Source: Prorocentrum cordatum | Lineage: Eukaryota > Sar > Dinophyceae > Prorocentrales > Prorocentraceae | Direction: 5' to 3' | Assembly (NCBI GenBank): GCA_963575745.1 | Contig: CAUYUJ010020615.1 | Coordinates: 1,286,236-1,350,235, forward strand | Length of the DNA stretch: 64,000 nucleotides | Shown here: one piece after another, positions 10,277 to 20,749 of the stretch | Layout of the letters: every line of letters starts with the position of its first letter | Numbering within the stretch: position 1 is the stretch's first letter | Notes under the pieces: generated by a model | Told to the model about the DNA's origin: nothing | Databases searched by the model: none | The model's input: only the letters and a program-made list of their open reading frames with translations | Position numbers and translations under genes: made by a program

Positions 10277-10819
10277 TTATCCCCGAGAACGAGCAGCAGA
10301 TCCGTGCTTTTTGAGTCGGATTCGTTCAACGAGTGCCGACATTCGTTGCTCATAGGAGGGGACCGACTCCGAGGCCGAAAATCGAATCCGAACAACGGAA
10401 GGGGTGCTCGAGGTCCTGGGGTCAGCAGACAACCCCGCCAGCCTCGAGAGAGGCACAGTCTTAGCAAGCAGCGCCTGCACACGACGATTGGGCCATTTGC
10501 CCTGGCGGAGCCTCCCGAAGACCTCGAGACCCTTTCTCGTCGGCTGCTCGCAACTACGGCCGAGCTTGCGAGCTCGTCCTTGGGACCACCTCCACAATTC
10601 AAACAAGCTGTGTTCTGCTCTCTGGACACAGGGCGACACGACACGACGAGGCACCATCGACAGCGTCTCGAGCCATCGATCCAGCCCAGGCGACGAGGCG
10701 ATGTCCCTTGGGGTCGGATAGCAACGTATTGATCACATTCGGCACGCCTGGGCACCCGTTCATTTGCAACTGCTCTCGTGGGCCTTCGGCCTGAGCCAGG
10801 CAAAATCTGCACTGTATGC
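10277..10819 (-). pseudogene. C-terminal tail of the LINE polyprotein
   Basis: After RNase H comes a Cys/His-poor basic region (CRFCLAQAEG then a frame change), ending in a 127-codon frame with a helical basic stretch (SYEQRMSALVERIRLKKHG). Probably a nucleic-acid-binding tail. Assigned by position. Confidence 0.45.
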
Positions 10820-11708
10820 CTAACTCGCCGAGCTGCCGATCGTGCCAGGATACTGAACGCCTAGATCTGGAAGCACATATCTTTGGCGGGCATTTCCACC
10901 GAACATTATTCTGGAAAAGGGGCAGGACATCCGCGGCAACTTTCGTGAAACTCGAGGCCCGCTGGGCCGCCAAATCCAAATCAGATAACAACTGTGGCGT
11001 CGGGCTCGGGTGGTGATCTGGGGCAGCTTTCGCCTGCTTCTCCACCGCCGAGTTCGCATGTGCATATATTCGCTCGGTGCCCTCCAAATCATCAAGGACC
11101 CCTTCGGAGCGGTGCGCTTTGACATGCCGAACAGACTGCATGAAGGGCGCCCCCTCCAGCTGGAGGGCGAAGAATTGTCTGAGTTCTGCAAGCTTGCTAG
11201 ACACACTGACCTGACGCGTGACCTGCTGCTGACAGATTCTCACTGCTGCCAAACAATATGATGCAAGCTGAGCTTCTCGAGTCGCCACTTGACCACACAG
11301 AGCGATGGCAACGTGTTCAGCCATCGCGGGAGTTTGAGGGATCTGACCAGGGACTATCCCGCGCATGACGGCAATGGGTTCATCGCCGGCGCATGGGCGC
11401 ACAGCTATTGCCCTGGCGGCTCTGCGCAACGGTCGCAACAACTGCTTGCTACAGCATCCGCCAGAGGCAAGACGGAGAGGCGCAGCAGCTGTGAGAGATG
11501 CAATCTGATTACGTTCCGGGTCCAGCGGGCTGCCGCTGCCGTCTAACACCTCGCACTCCGTCGACGCGGAAGGGCTCGGCAACTCGCTGTCCTGATACCG
11601 CGGTGAAAATGGGCCCCCTCGGGGCTGCCCCTGGCGACGCACAGGAATTCGGGAGGGACCTCGGCTTTTTGGCGGGCTGCAACTACATGTTCTAACTGGC
11701 ACACGCAC
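10820..11708 (-). pseudogene. RNase H domain of the LINE
   Basis: A frame from 11,708 reads LDGSGSPLDPERNQIASL (residues 55-72), the first catalytic-Asp strand of RNase H. AMAEHVAIALC with the Glu follows (residue 131), then SYCLAAVRICQ where family members usually have S-D-C. HVKAHRS (195-201) and ANSAVEKQAKAA (218-229), where G-N-x-x-A-D is usual, complete the fold. Two of the acidic positions are therefore changed and activity is unlikely. DGSG, the Glu strand and the V-K-A-H box make the assignment secure. Confidence 0.75.
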
Positions 11709-12033
11709 AGTCGGTTATGGATTGCGCCCCTTTCCCCGCAAGCGCAAACCCCGCCGCGCAAGCGCCCCGCCCTCTCGACGCGACCATAGGTCCACCATCC
11801 TCGACCGGCAGCACCCTTGATTCAATATTTCTGAGATTTAGAAAACTTGCGGGCCTTAGCCCCAACACGGTCTCGCATCAGGCCCAGGGTCGCTCGCGTG
11901 CCTGCTGGGGGGCCTAGCTTCTGAGCAAACATGGGCTCTCGCTGCCTTTGATCTCCGAGCTCTAGCACGTCGGCGAACTGCGCGGGGTGGGTCAAGGCGA
12001 CGTCTATGTGAATATCACTATGGTCGATCCATC

Positions 12034-12634
12034 TCAGAGGCCCCTCCGCTCGCCAACCAGCGCGGCCGAGACGCAGCGCGGCTCTAGCAAAGGGGGCCTC
12101 TGGATTGTCGCCAATCTGTACATTCTGACGGCCTCGAAAGCTCCCAAGGCCTCAGAACGTCGGGCGCACTGATAAGATAGAGCTCTGGGCGAATCGCAGC
12201 ATTCCAGCACGTCCTGCACCGCTGGGTCGCGGGCGCCAAGGCGAGCCCAGTGCAGCTATCTCCGTTTGAAACGACCTTAGCGGACAGGGGAACACCAGCA
12301 TGGGACGGGGTATCACATTTAGCAACTAATCTGCGGTGGCTTAGCCACTCCGCAGCCCTGGGCCCCAGGACCTCAACCCAGAACTACAAGCGGGAGCGGC
12401 CCCTTGTTTGTGCACTCGCTTGAAGGGGGTCTCCTTGGGGCCCTTGAAACGCTTGCGGAGGGCTCGGGTCTTGCGAATTAGTGTGGTCATTTCTGTGAGA
12501 CGTTTATTTTGCTTCACTCGGGCCTGCTTCTCACGGCGCGGTCGCCCGGCAGCTTCGTCGACTCCGAGGTAGGAGACGGGCGACTTGCATGCGCTCCTCA
12601 AGAATCCGAGCTCGTCACATACGGCATGGGCCAT
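12034..12634 (-). pseudogene. Region between RT and RNase H
   Basis: Continues the polymerase thumb/connection after the frameshift: a Lys/Arg-rich helix (12,634-12,341) and a second open segment (12,219-12,034) reading MQDVLECCDSPRALSYQCA. The segments are in different frames. I infer they belong to the same polyprotein from position and composition only. Confidence 0.5.
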
Positions 12635-12638
12635 AGAT

Positions 12639-13450
12639 TCAGACGTTGCGAGGATGACGGATCTTGTCCTGGTTCAAGCCAGCAATGAGCTTCTCACTGG
12701 CTGTCATGAGCCCTCTGGCTGCTTCGACCGCAACTCCCTCGGCAATGTCAAAATCACTGGCGGACTTGCGTAAGGCGCTGTCGTCTATGTAATCCTGAAA
12801 ATCAACCGTGGGAACTTTGAGCATCATCATATCACGCCGGTCGACTGCGTGCACTTTGATTCCTGTGTCACTGTAGGCGTCACCCGCTGGCGCCCCGAAC
12901 TTGGCGAAAATGCACCGTCTGGGCGCGGTGCCGCCCAAGAAAGTCACTCTCGGGCCCGCCCGCGCGATCGTCGCCAACTTGAGCCAGCAGGCCGGCGCGC
13001 CGCGACGAAGAAACGTACACCTGAGCGCCATCAACGGGATCGACTCATAGCATTTGGAAAAGTCGACAAAGATGGCGACTCCATGTTTGTGAGAAATCTG
13101 GTCCGACTCGGTCCTGGCCGCGAGCGCCCGCGCGCAGTCTATGGCAGACCTGCCTTTGCTGGCCCCCCAGTATTGCCGGCCCACTGCATCATTCATGAAC
13201 TCGACGCATGGGCGACGAGCTCGCTGCCAGACCCCGTAGGTTCCAGCGCGAAGAACTTTCAAACCTGCTGCCTTGGATTGGTTCGCCCAGCATCGGCATC
13301 TGAATCCAACAAATTTGACGCGGGAGAACCCCGACAAATTCTGAGGCCTGGTATATGGGCGCCAAAACTTACAAACCGTCGTCGGCTATCATCGCGAGGT
13401 GCCTCGGGTGACAATTGTCGAAAGAGGCCGCGGCGCCTGCAGGGGGGCCC
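12639..13450 (-). pseudogene. Reverse transcriptase domain of the LINE
   Basis: An open frame of 232 codons (13,337-12,639) contains the polymerase motifs in order: motif A FVDFSKCYES (residues 90-99), motif B GAPAGDAYS (148-156) and motif C DYIDDSA (182-188) with the catalytic Asp pair intact. Upstream, YGVWQRARRPCVEF and GRSAIDCARAL fit the fingers region. The frame ends prematurely: near 12,661 one extra base separates NQDK from the continuing sequence SVILATSESMAHAVCDELGF, which runs on through a basic helix (RREKQARVKQNKRL) to 12,341. The protein region itself is the best-preserved part of the element. Confidence 0.85.
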
Positions 13451-14289
13451 CTAGCCGCGCTGCGGATCTGATCTGGCGCCAACCCCGGGCGCGAAGTCCT
13501 GTCGGGGACCCAAGCCTCTGGAGCCTTGCCCGTGGCGTGCCGCAAAATTTCGGCCAAGCTCCACTTCCTGCTGGGCTATGATCACGGGGTCGCCAGACTG
13601 GGTCCCGAGCGCCACAGCTGGGGCAGGAATAGATCGATCGAGTCGCCCTGTGCAACGCACTTGCGCCCCCGTCGCCTGCCATCTTGCGCCAATCTGCCCA
13701 TCTATCATTCGACTCCTGTTTCGTTGTTCTTGGCTTCGAGCGCGGCATCGTCGGCGATCTCATCCAAAAATCTCTGCAGCCGCTCGGCATCCATCATCCC
13801 TGGTCTGCTTGACCGTCGCGTCGAGCCTGCCGCTGAGGCCCTGGCCAGATTAAGCCGGGACCAGAACATTATATATCTCCTCAGAGCACTGGGCCAACAT
13901 ATCATCTTACGAGTGCAACTGATAAATGGAGATCAGCGCCTCCTGGAGCCCCTCCCATCCTTGTGCAATGCTCTGAATGCCACTTTCAACGTTGGTACGG
14001 TACGTGGCGTTGGCCCACCTCGGCTGGACATTCCGCCTAACAGCGCCAGCCTGCTTCAGCTCGACACCCGCGTTTGCCGCAGCATAGTCTGCCATTGAAA
14101 CCGTAAACATACCGTATACAAGTGTGGCGAGCGCCCGCGCGACAGCGGCGTCAGCTGCGTCATCTTGAGCGAGGGCAGCTGCGTGCTTAGCAAGGGCAGC
14201 ATGCACAAACCAATCAACTGGTCGCGTCATTGGACCTGGCGGGGCCACCGACGGCAGCTTCTGTCTGACCGGGTATGCATAGTGCTGTA

Positions 14290-14965
14290 TGTCGTAACCA
14301 TGATCCACCGTTTTTTACTGAACAGGTCTGTGAGGTTTCCCGTGCCATGTCATAACTGCCTTGGCGCCTCGGTATCGTCGAATAGCGGTTTTGTTGAGCC
14401 CAGAGATATCGATGGTAGACGAGCCAGTTCCACCGCTGAACGTGACCTGGTCAAGCACCGCAAGCATGGCATTCGCCAACCTGGGATACTCGGAATCCTC
14501 GATTTCGCGCGCCGTCATACTTCAGTCGCCTCCGATGATGCAAGGCGTCGCCGCCCTCGCCAATATCTTCCCTGCGGCCGCGAGAATGTCAGCGCTGATG
14601 CCCGTGATACCAATAAAAGTCACGCAAATCACCTTGTCAACAACGTGAGCCCAGGCCACCCGGGTAAGTCAACTAGGACATGTTGTAGCCGATGCTCACA
14701 CATCAATTGACCATCGGGTGGATGCCCGAGCCCAAGATCGTCGCGAACGAGCACAGCTGCACCACCAGACGGAACAACCCCTTCACTTGGCTTCGCAGGC
14801 ATGGCAGCCGTCTCCAACCCACGGTTGGCAGCCCAACTGTGTAACTGCTCCAGCGTGTCGGGCACGAAAACCTATCTCCTGGCATAACAGTATCATCGCT
14901 GTGCTCTGGGTGGGGCAAGACTTGAGCGTGGCGCGGCCCCCGCTAGCATTGAAAGTCTCTCTGAA
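14290..14965 (-). pseudogene. APE-type endonuclease domain of the LINE
   Basis: The segment TLKSCPTQSTAMILLCQEIGF holds the Gln-Glu of the endonuclease active site. A frameshift near 14,785 leads into GGAAVLVRDDLGLG, and another near 14,660 into KVICVTFIGITGISAD. The next motif, normally GGD-[WF]-N, reads GGD-stop-SM (TGA at about 14,523), so a tryptophan codon has probably become TGA. Downstream FSGGTGSSTID matches the S-x-ID end of the domain, and PHRPVQ is followed by an in-frame TAA near 14,312. In working elements this domain nicks target DNA to prime reverse transcription. This copy cannot make an intact protein. Confidence 0.7.
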
Positions 14966-15044
14966 CATTGTGCCTTGCTCCTTGGCCGCGGGCGGCCTGC
15001 GGGCAGATCCTCCGAGCGGGCGGACGCCACAGACGAGCAACGTA

Positions 15045-16383
15045 CTAGGAACACTTGGGCTTCTTTCCAAGCTCTCGGCACATCTTATCAAAACTGGCTT
15101 GGCCGCCTCCATCTTTGGCCAAGTCGACAAGCTGCTGCAGCTCATGCCCGCCCAATTCATCAATACCTCGCTTGACTCCACCGCCGTCGACTGGGGGGCC
15201 GTCGGCTGGCTTGTCAGCAGATGCGCGACCATGGCCACCAGGGTCAGTGGCAGGACCAGGCTCTGCATCATCAGACTTGGCGGGGATCTTCGCAACCAAC
15301 GTCTCGCGGAGCTTGCCCCAGAGGAAGGCCTGGAGGTCCGGATCAACTTCTTCAGCCTTGACATCGAGAACGTCGAAAGAGAAACTTGCAGCTGCGCCTG
15401 GGGACTTGCCACCGACACTCGCTGCGGTGGAATCAAACTCACGCTGCAAGGCAATGATATTCTGCTTCTTTGCCTGGAGAGCAGTGCGTTTGCACTCGAG
15501 CCTCTCGTGCAGCTTTGTGAACTGCTCCTCTTTCACTGTGATCTCTTTCTCAATGCGAATATATGCTTGCTTGGTTTTTGTTGTAGGTCCTGCGCCGCAC
15601 GACGGTGTGCGACAGCTGGAGGTCGTAGTCATGTTTGCAGCAGCTTGGTTTGATCGATCTTGTCCTGGATCTGCATGCGGAAGTCTGCTCCAGCATCTCC
15701 AGAAGGTAATGTCGTGAGCGCGGCCTCAAAACACTCAAGATGTGCAGCAAATTTGCCTCGATTATCTTCGTCTGTGTCGTCGGCCTTCGGCTCAGCAGCT
15801 GCCTGGGCATCGGGCGGTGCCGCCCAAGGAGCACGGGTGAAGCTCGGGTTGTCAGCCGTTGGCTCGGTGCCCTTGCCCGTGCGGAGAGCATCTGCGATCG
15901 TCTTCTCGAGGGCTGCCATCCGCTTCCCAAGGTCGTCACTGCCTGGCGCCTGCGGTCGGCGACCGCCTCCAGCACCAGCCTGCCGCGCCTGGGCCTTCGC
16001 GTCCCAGATCTGCTGCTGCTCGATCGCTCTGATCCTGATGCGGTTCGGCACTTCATTACCGCAGGCGCACCGAATGCGGCACGCCCAGTTGGCATTCGCC
16101 GAGCAGCGCCCGCACGCCCACGTGGGTCGACGAGGTCCTCAGAGGACAGGCGGCTGCGGCGGCGGCGGCACCATGAGGGCTGTTGTCGCAGGGCCGCGCT
16201 CGGCTCGCCCTGGACAGGGATGGCGAACGAGGAACGCCAACTGCCTCGCTGGAGGCAGATTCGAAAGCCCTTGAATTGGAATGGGCTGGGTGTGGGGGCC
16301 CAACTCCCACCGTGAAGGCACGAAAGATCGACGTCTGGCCGCGGACTAGTGGTATCCGTGCTGTCCCCAGGGGAACAAGTCAT
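15045..16383 (-). pseudogene. LINE ORF1-like region: zinc finger and coiled coil
   Basis: An ATG directly after the spliced-leader relic opens a frame of 277 codons. After about 80 codons the family-like sequence moves to another frame: TWACGRCSANANWACRIRCACG (positions about 16,130-16,060; only 22 residues, first part WACGRC, second CRIRCACG) has the W-x-C-x2-C-x9-C-x-C spacing of a RanBP2-like zinc finger. It continues as a Gln/Ala-rich segment (RAIEQQQIWDAKAQARQ) to a TGA at 15,629. The next frame (15,632-15,045) is a clear coiled coil rich in Lys and Glu (RIEKEITVKEEQFTKLHERL). Single-base frameshifts near 16,140 and 15,630 break what was probably one protein. Likely role: binding the element RNA. 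Confidence 0.6.
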
Positions 16384-16404
16384 CTTGAGCCAAAATGGCG
16401 ACGG
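16384..16404 (-). other. Relic of the dinoflagellate spliced leader (DinoSL)
   Basis: On the minus strand the 21 bases match the 21 invariant bases of the published DinoSL at 20 positions, including all of CCATTTTGGCTCAAG; the only difference is C for A at the fifth base. An ATG follows with no gap (16,383-16,381). DinoSL is added to mRNAs by trans-splicing, so a genomic copy at a 5' end means that a processed transcript was reverse-transcribed and inserted. Confidence 0.88.
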
Positions 16405-16713
16405 GAGGAGGTTTCAGGGAGGGGGGAGGAGGATCCAGGGGAGGACAAGGGGGGAAGAGGGGCGGATGAGAAGAGCGAGGAAGAGCACGATGGACGAGGA
16501 CCAGCAGGGTTCCTCTTTTTCTGCCTCCTCCTCCTCCTCTTCCTCCTCCCCGTCTGTGAGGGGGAGGCAGAGGAGGAGGGGGAAAAGGACGATGAGGGGA
16601 GGGAGGGGGCGGGGCCGGGAAAGGAAGCTGGAAAAGAGGAGCGGGGCGGAGTGGTAGGAGAGCGCAGACAGCAGCAGTAGCAGCAGGACCCGGCACGCTT
16701 GGCATGGGGGAGC
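16405..16713. other. Purine-rich spacer
   Basis: GGA/GAGG-rich sequence upstream of the LINE 5' end with no gene. Confidence 0.5.
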
Positions 16714-16856
16714 CGGGTCCTGAGGGAAACGGGTCATGGATGCTGCGGCCTCCCCCCATGGGACAGCTCTTCATCCTGCACCGTCTTCTGACACTCCCGG
16801 GGGCCCGTGGTGGGCCCGTGGAAAGCCGGAAAACGGCGACAACACCTCAGGACCCG
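16714..16856. mobile_element. MITE family C, copy 1
   Basis: Perfect 12-bp terminal inverted repeats CGGGTCCTGAGG/CCTCAGGACCCG bound 143 bp. The internal order (GGGAAACGGGTC, CTTCATCCTG, TTCTGA, CCCGTGG, CGGCGACAA) is shared with the copy at 20,223-20,360. Confidence 0.75.
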
Positions 16857-17574
16857 TAGCCCTCGGGACCCCGCTGCCCCCACGGCGGCGCGCGGGGCAG
16901 GACTCCGGCGGGAGAGCCGCTCCCCGACGGGGCGCCAGCATCCCCCGGGCTGTCCTCGGCAGGCCGGGGGCCCGCGGGTCGGCGGCCACGGTCGCGGCCG
17001 GCGCAGAGCGCGCGAAGCCGCCGAAGCTCAGCGTGCGCCATCGCGTCGCGTGGCGTCCCCTGAGATCCTGGCGTCTCGATGTTTTTCGAGCCGGGCGTTT
17101 TCACATTTTTTCGTGTTTGCTCTCCCTGCTCGTCCCGCAATCTGTCGCCCGGGTCGCCGCCCTCCGTCCCCCCTTCTCTCCGCTGTCGTCCCCTGCCGCC
17201 TGCCCTCATCCTTCCCCCGGCTCCGGGCTCGTCCTGGACCCCGAGTGTCGCTCCCTCCTCTGCCTCCCTGGTGCAGTTGCTCTCTAGGGTCGTCCACCTT
17301 GCGGGCGATTTTGGCGAATGGGGTATGCATGGCGAGATTTGTGAACCTTCCCTGTATATGGAGCCAGCGACGCCAGAGGCTTCGAATCGCCGGTCGCACT
17401 CGTTTCACCCCTTTTGCCAATGCACCTCTGACATGAACGGCTTCTCTCTCTCTCTCTCTCGCCACGGGGCCCTCACAGATTGATTCGGCTCGAAAGACGC
17501 AGAAAGATGGTGTCTAGGCCTCTGGACGTGATAAGTAGCACGCCACAGTTGCTGATAAGAGATGAGAGGGAGGG
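16857..17574. other. No gene recognised
   Basis: GC-rich spacer with a (CT)n run at 17,444-17,461. A minus-strand frame continues from here into the tandem repeats and is not supported as coding. Confidence 0.45.
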
Positions 17575-17960
17575 AGCGGGCGCGGGCTCGGTCGCGGACG
17601 GGTCGCGGGGTGGGTCGCGGGGTGGGTCGCGAGTGGATCGCGGGGTCGGTCACGGGTGGATCGCGGGTGGGTCGCGGGTGGGTCGCGGGCGGGTCACGGG
17701 TGGGTCGCTGGTGCGTCGCGCATGGGTCGCTGGTGGGTCGCGGGTGGGTCGCGGGTTGGTCGCGGGTGGGTCGCGGGCAACTCGCGCGGTGGGTCGCGGG
17801 GGGTCGCGGGTGGGTCGCGGGCGGGACGCTGGGTGGGTCGCAGATCGGTCGCAGATCGGTCGCGGGTGGGTCGCAAGGTGGGTCGCGGGGTGTCGCGGGT
17901 TGGTCGCGGGTTGGTAGCGCGTGGATCGCGGATGAGTCGTGGGCCAGGTCGCGGGAGGGA
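17575..17960. repeat. 10-11-nt tandem repeat (GTGGGTCGCGG)
   Basis: About 35 tandem units of GTGGGTCGCGG and close variants. Frames across it are Arg-Val-Gly or Asp-Pro-Pro-Ala-Thr repeats. Confidence 0.9.
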
Positions 17961-17974
17961 TGACGACAACAAAG

Positions 17975-17999
17975 GACAAACACCACCACCACCACCACC

Positions 18000-18074
<75 letters not shown>

Positions 18075-18322
18075 AATCTTGAGACTGTTCGCCCTTCTAT
18101 GCTCGAGTGTCCAATAACACGTATTTCCCAAACCCTCGATACCCGCCCTCTTCGTCTTCGATCGAACCCCTTTTGGGGGGTATACCTTTCTTCCCTGCAG
18201 GCCGGGCCCCGGCAAGCGGCGGGGCGGCCGCGGACCGTCGGCATGGCCAGCGGCAGCGCTGATCGGCGGGGCGGCCGCGGACCGTCGACCCGACCCAAAG
18301 AGGGACGGACAGGGGACCGACC

Positions 18323-18373
<51 letters not shown>

Positions 18374-18400
18374 GCGACGACGACGAGCGAAAGCGAGAGA
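17975..18400. repeat. ACC, AAC and CGA microsatellites
   Basis: (ACC)n at 17,985-18,014 runs into (AAC)n to 18,071. A duplicated GGCGGGGCGGCCGCGGACCG block (about 18,215 and 18,265) follows, and then (CGA)n at 18,318-18,390. Confidence 0.9.
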
Positions 18401-18419
18401 TAACGACAGCAGGGCTACG

Positions 18420-19190
18420 AAGCACACGAAGTAGGCCACGAAGGGCGACAGCGGGGACACGAAGGGAATGCGTATGGTGCCACAACGGGCGCGAACGAGC
18501 GGGGGCCACGAGGGGCAGATAATGCGGGGCCACAAAATGGAACGATGGGCCACTGAGGGTAGCAACTGGGCCACGCAGGACAGTGAGGGGGCCACAAACG
18601 GCGACAGCGGGGCCACGAAGGGCATGCACACGGGGCCGCAACGGGCGCGAATGAGCGGGGGCCACGAAGGGCATACGTATGTTGGGCCGCGGAGGGCAAG
18701 GACGGGGCCACTGAGCGCAGAAAGTGGGCCACGAAGGGCAGCGAGTGGGCCACGAAGGGCGACAGCGGGGCCACGAAGGGCATGCATATGGGGCCACCAC
18801 GGGCGCGAACGAGCGGGGGCCACGAAGGGCATACATATATGGGGCCACGAAGGGCAGCGAGGGGGCCACGAAGGGCGACAGCGGGGCCACGAAGGGGAGC
18901 GAGGGGGCCACGAGGGGCTGCAACGGGGCCACGAAGGGCTGCAACGGGGCCACGAAGGGCAGCGAGGAGGCCACGAAGGGCTGCAACGGGGCCACGAAAC
19001 AAAGCGAGGGGGCCACCAAGGGCTGCAACGGGGCCACAAAGGGCAGCGAAGAGGCCACGAAGGGCTGCAACGGAGCCACGAAACAAAGCGAGGGGGCCAC
19101 GAAGGGCTGCAACAGGGCCACGAAACCAGGCGAGGGGGCCACGAAGGGCTGCAACGGGGCCACGAAGGGCAGCGATATCCCGATTCCTAG
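18420..19190. repeat. 21-nt satellite (GGGGCCACGAAGGGCTGCAA)
   Basis: Tandem units of about 21 nt built on GGCCACGAAGGGC, alternating with GCTGCAAC, AGCGAGG and GACAGC endings. Units are cleanest at 18,840-19,175. The left part includes longer units with CATGCATATGGGGCC. The array is G-rich on one strand and open in several frames. Confidence 0.9.
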
Positions 19191-19195
19191 GTAAT

Positions 19196-19500
19196 CTGTG
19201 AGGGAGTCCCAAGCGTGAGCGCGACTCCTGGGTGCCTGGGTGTCGGGAGCGAGGCGCTTGAGTAAATTGCAGGAAATTCCAACGCAAAGGCGCTATTCTA
19301 TTCGTCAGTAAATTGCAAGGAAGTCTCCAGCGAGATCGCGACTCCAAAGCGCCGGGAGAGCGATTCCTGAATAAATTGTAAGGCAGTCACAAGCGAGAGC
19401 GTGATTCCTGTATAAAATGTCTCGGGCTGGAGCGGGGGTCCTGGCTGAATTGTGAGGAAGTCTCATGCGGGAGCCGTTGTTGCTGTAACCCGGGGGCCAG
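19196..19500. repeat. Degenerate 45-60-nt tandem repeat
   Basis: About six copies of a unit containing TAAATTGCAAGGAAGTC then AGCGAGAGCG(C/T)GA(C/T)TCCTG, at about 19,200, 19,258, 19,306, 19,368, 19,405 and 19,440. Confidence 0.75.
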
Positions 19501-19624
19501 GGGCCCAGTTTGAGCATCAAGACTTCCCCTGTTTAAAAAGCAGGGTGCGAGCGTCGAGGGGCACACTTTGATTGAGAATAAAGAGTATGCACCGGTGGGG
19601 GGATCAACAATAATTATTCTTCAG

Positions 19625-19912
19625 AAATGAGAATTCAACAACGACAACGACAACGACAACAACAACAGCAACAACAACAACACCAACAACACCAACAACA
19701 CCAACAACAGCAGCACCACCAACACCACCACCAACAACAAAAACACCAACTGCAACAACACCAACACCAACACCAAACACAGACACCACCATCACCACCA
19801 CCACCAACAACAACAACACCAACTGCAACAACACCAACACCAACACCAACACCAACACAGACACCACCATCACCACCACCAACAACAACGACAACAGCAA
19901 CATCGCTACGTC
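19625..19912. repeat. CAA/CAC-rich microsatellite
   Basis: ACAAC and CACCA units. CCAACTGCAACAACACCAAC occurs twice and ACAGACACCACCATCACCA twice, so a block of about 75 nt has also been duplicated. Confidence 0.9.
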
Positions 19913-20222
19913 AGATATCAGGGTCGGCTGGCTCCAACGGGTCCGGCACGTGTAGGTGGCGACATCCGAACCCTGCCCCCGCCAATCATCTGTTTCTCCT
20001 GAATCGACAGGGGGGCGGGGCAATCAGGGATTGGATTTCGCTCCACATGTCCGACGAATTCCGAACCCTACCCCCACCACCAAACGGGTCATCTGATGAT
20101 CGGCGAGGGTGGGGATCGGAATCTCGCCACTGAACGTTCGAGAGGCAGGCGCGCAAGTCGGGCCACACCCAGGCGATGCCGACCAGCAGCAAGACCGCGA
20201 ACGGAGATCAGCATCGGGGAAG

Positions 20223-20360
20223 CGGGTCCTGAGGGAAACGGGTCCTGGACCCCGGGACCTTCCCACAAGACGGAATCTTCATCCTGAATCGTGTTCTGAT
20301 ATTCCTGGGGCCCGTGGGAGGCCCCCAAAGCCCGAGAACGGCGACAAACCTCAGGACCCG
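20223..20360. mobile_element. MITE family C, copy 2
   Basis: Same perfect 12-bp TIR as the 16,714 copy (CGGGTCCTGAGG). Here the symmetry may extend outward through GGGGAAG/TTCCCCCC. 138 bp, non-coding. Confidence 0.75.
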
Positions 20361-20749
20361 TTCCCCCCATGTCGAGGAACGGGGAGGAGGGGGGGCGTCT
20401 GGGAAGAGGGGGACGGGACTAGGAAGAGGAAGATAATCCTGATCCTGCTCCCCCTCCTCCTCCTGCACCCTTCTTTGACTACTCCTCATGCTCCTCCTCC
20501 TTCCCTCTGAGGAGGCAACTCCTGGCTGGGAGGTCTTCGCCGGAACGATTAAGGGCGAGTAAGCCCGATTGATGAGCCACTTCACAGGATTAGGCTGGAT
20601 TGAACACGGACGAAGCCAAATTAAGAAATATCAACGAAGGATCAGCCCAGATTAAGCCAGTTACCGACCGCGAAAATACCAACGCCGATGCGGAGTTTGA
20701 CCTCGCAGGAGCTGCATCCTAGCCCTTCGCTCACCGCAACCTGGCCTTC

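Larger units (their letters stand above)
10231..16404 (-). mobile_element. Long LINE-type retrotransposon, decayed
   Basis: On the minus strand the order is: spliced-leader relic, start codon, zinc finger and coiled coil (ORF1-like), APE-type endonuclease, reverse transcriptase, RNase H and a basic C-terminal tail, over about 6.2 kb. This order is that of a full-length non-LTR retrotransposon. Every domain is recognisable, but the frame is broken by several single-base indels and in-frame stops. It is therefore a dead copy, yet probably a nearly complete one. The 5' end is well defined by the spliced-leader relic; the 3' end is not. Confidence 0.85.
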
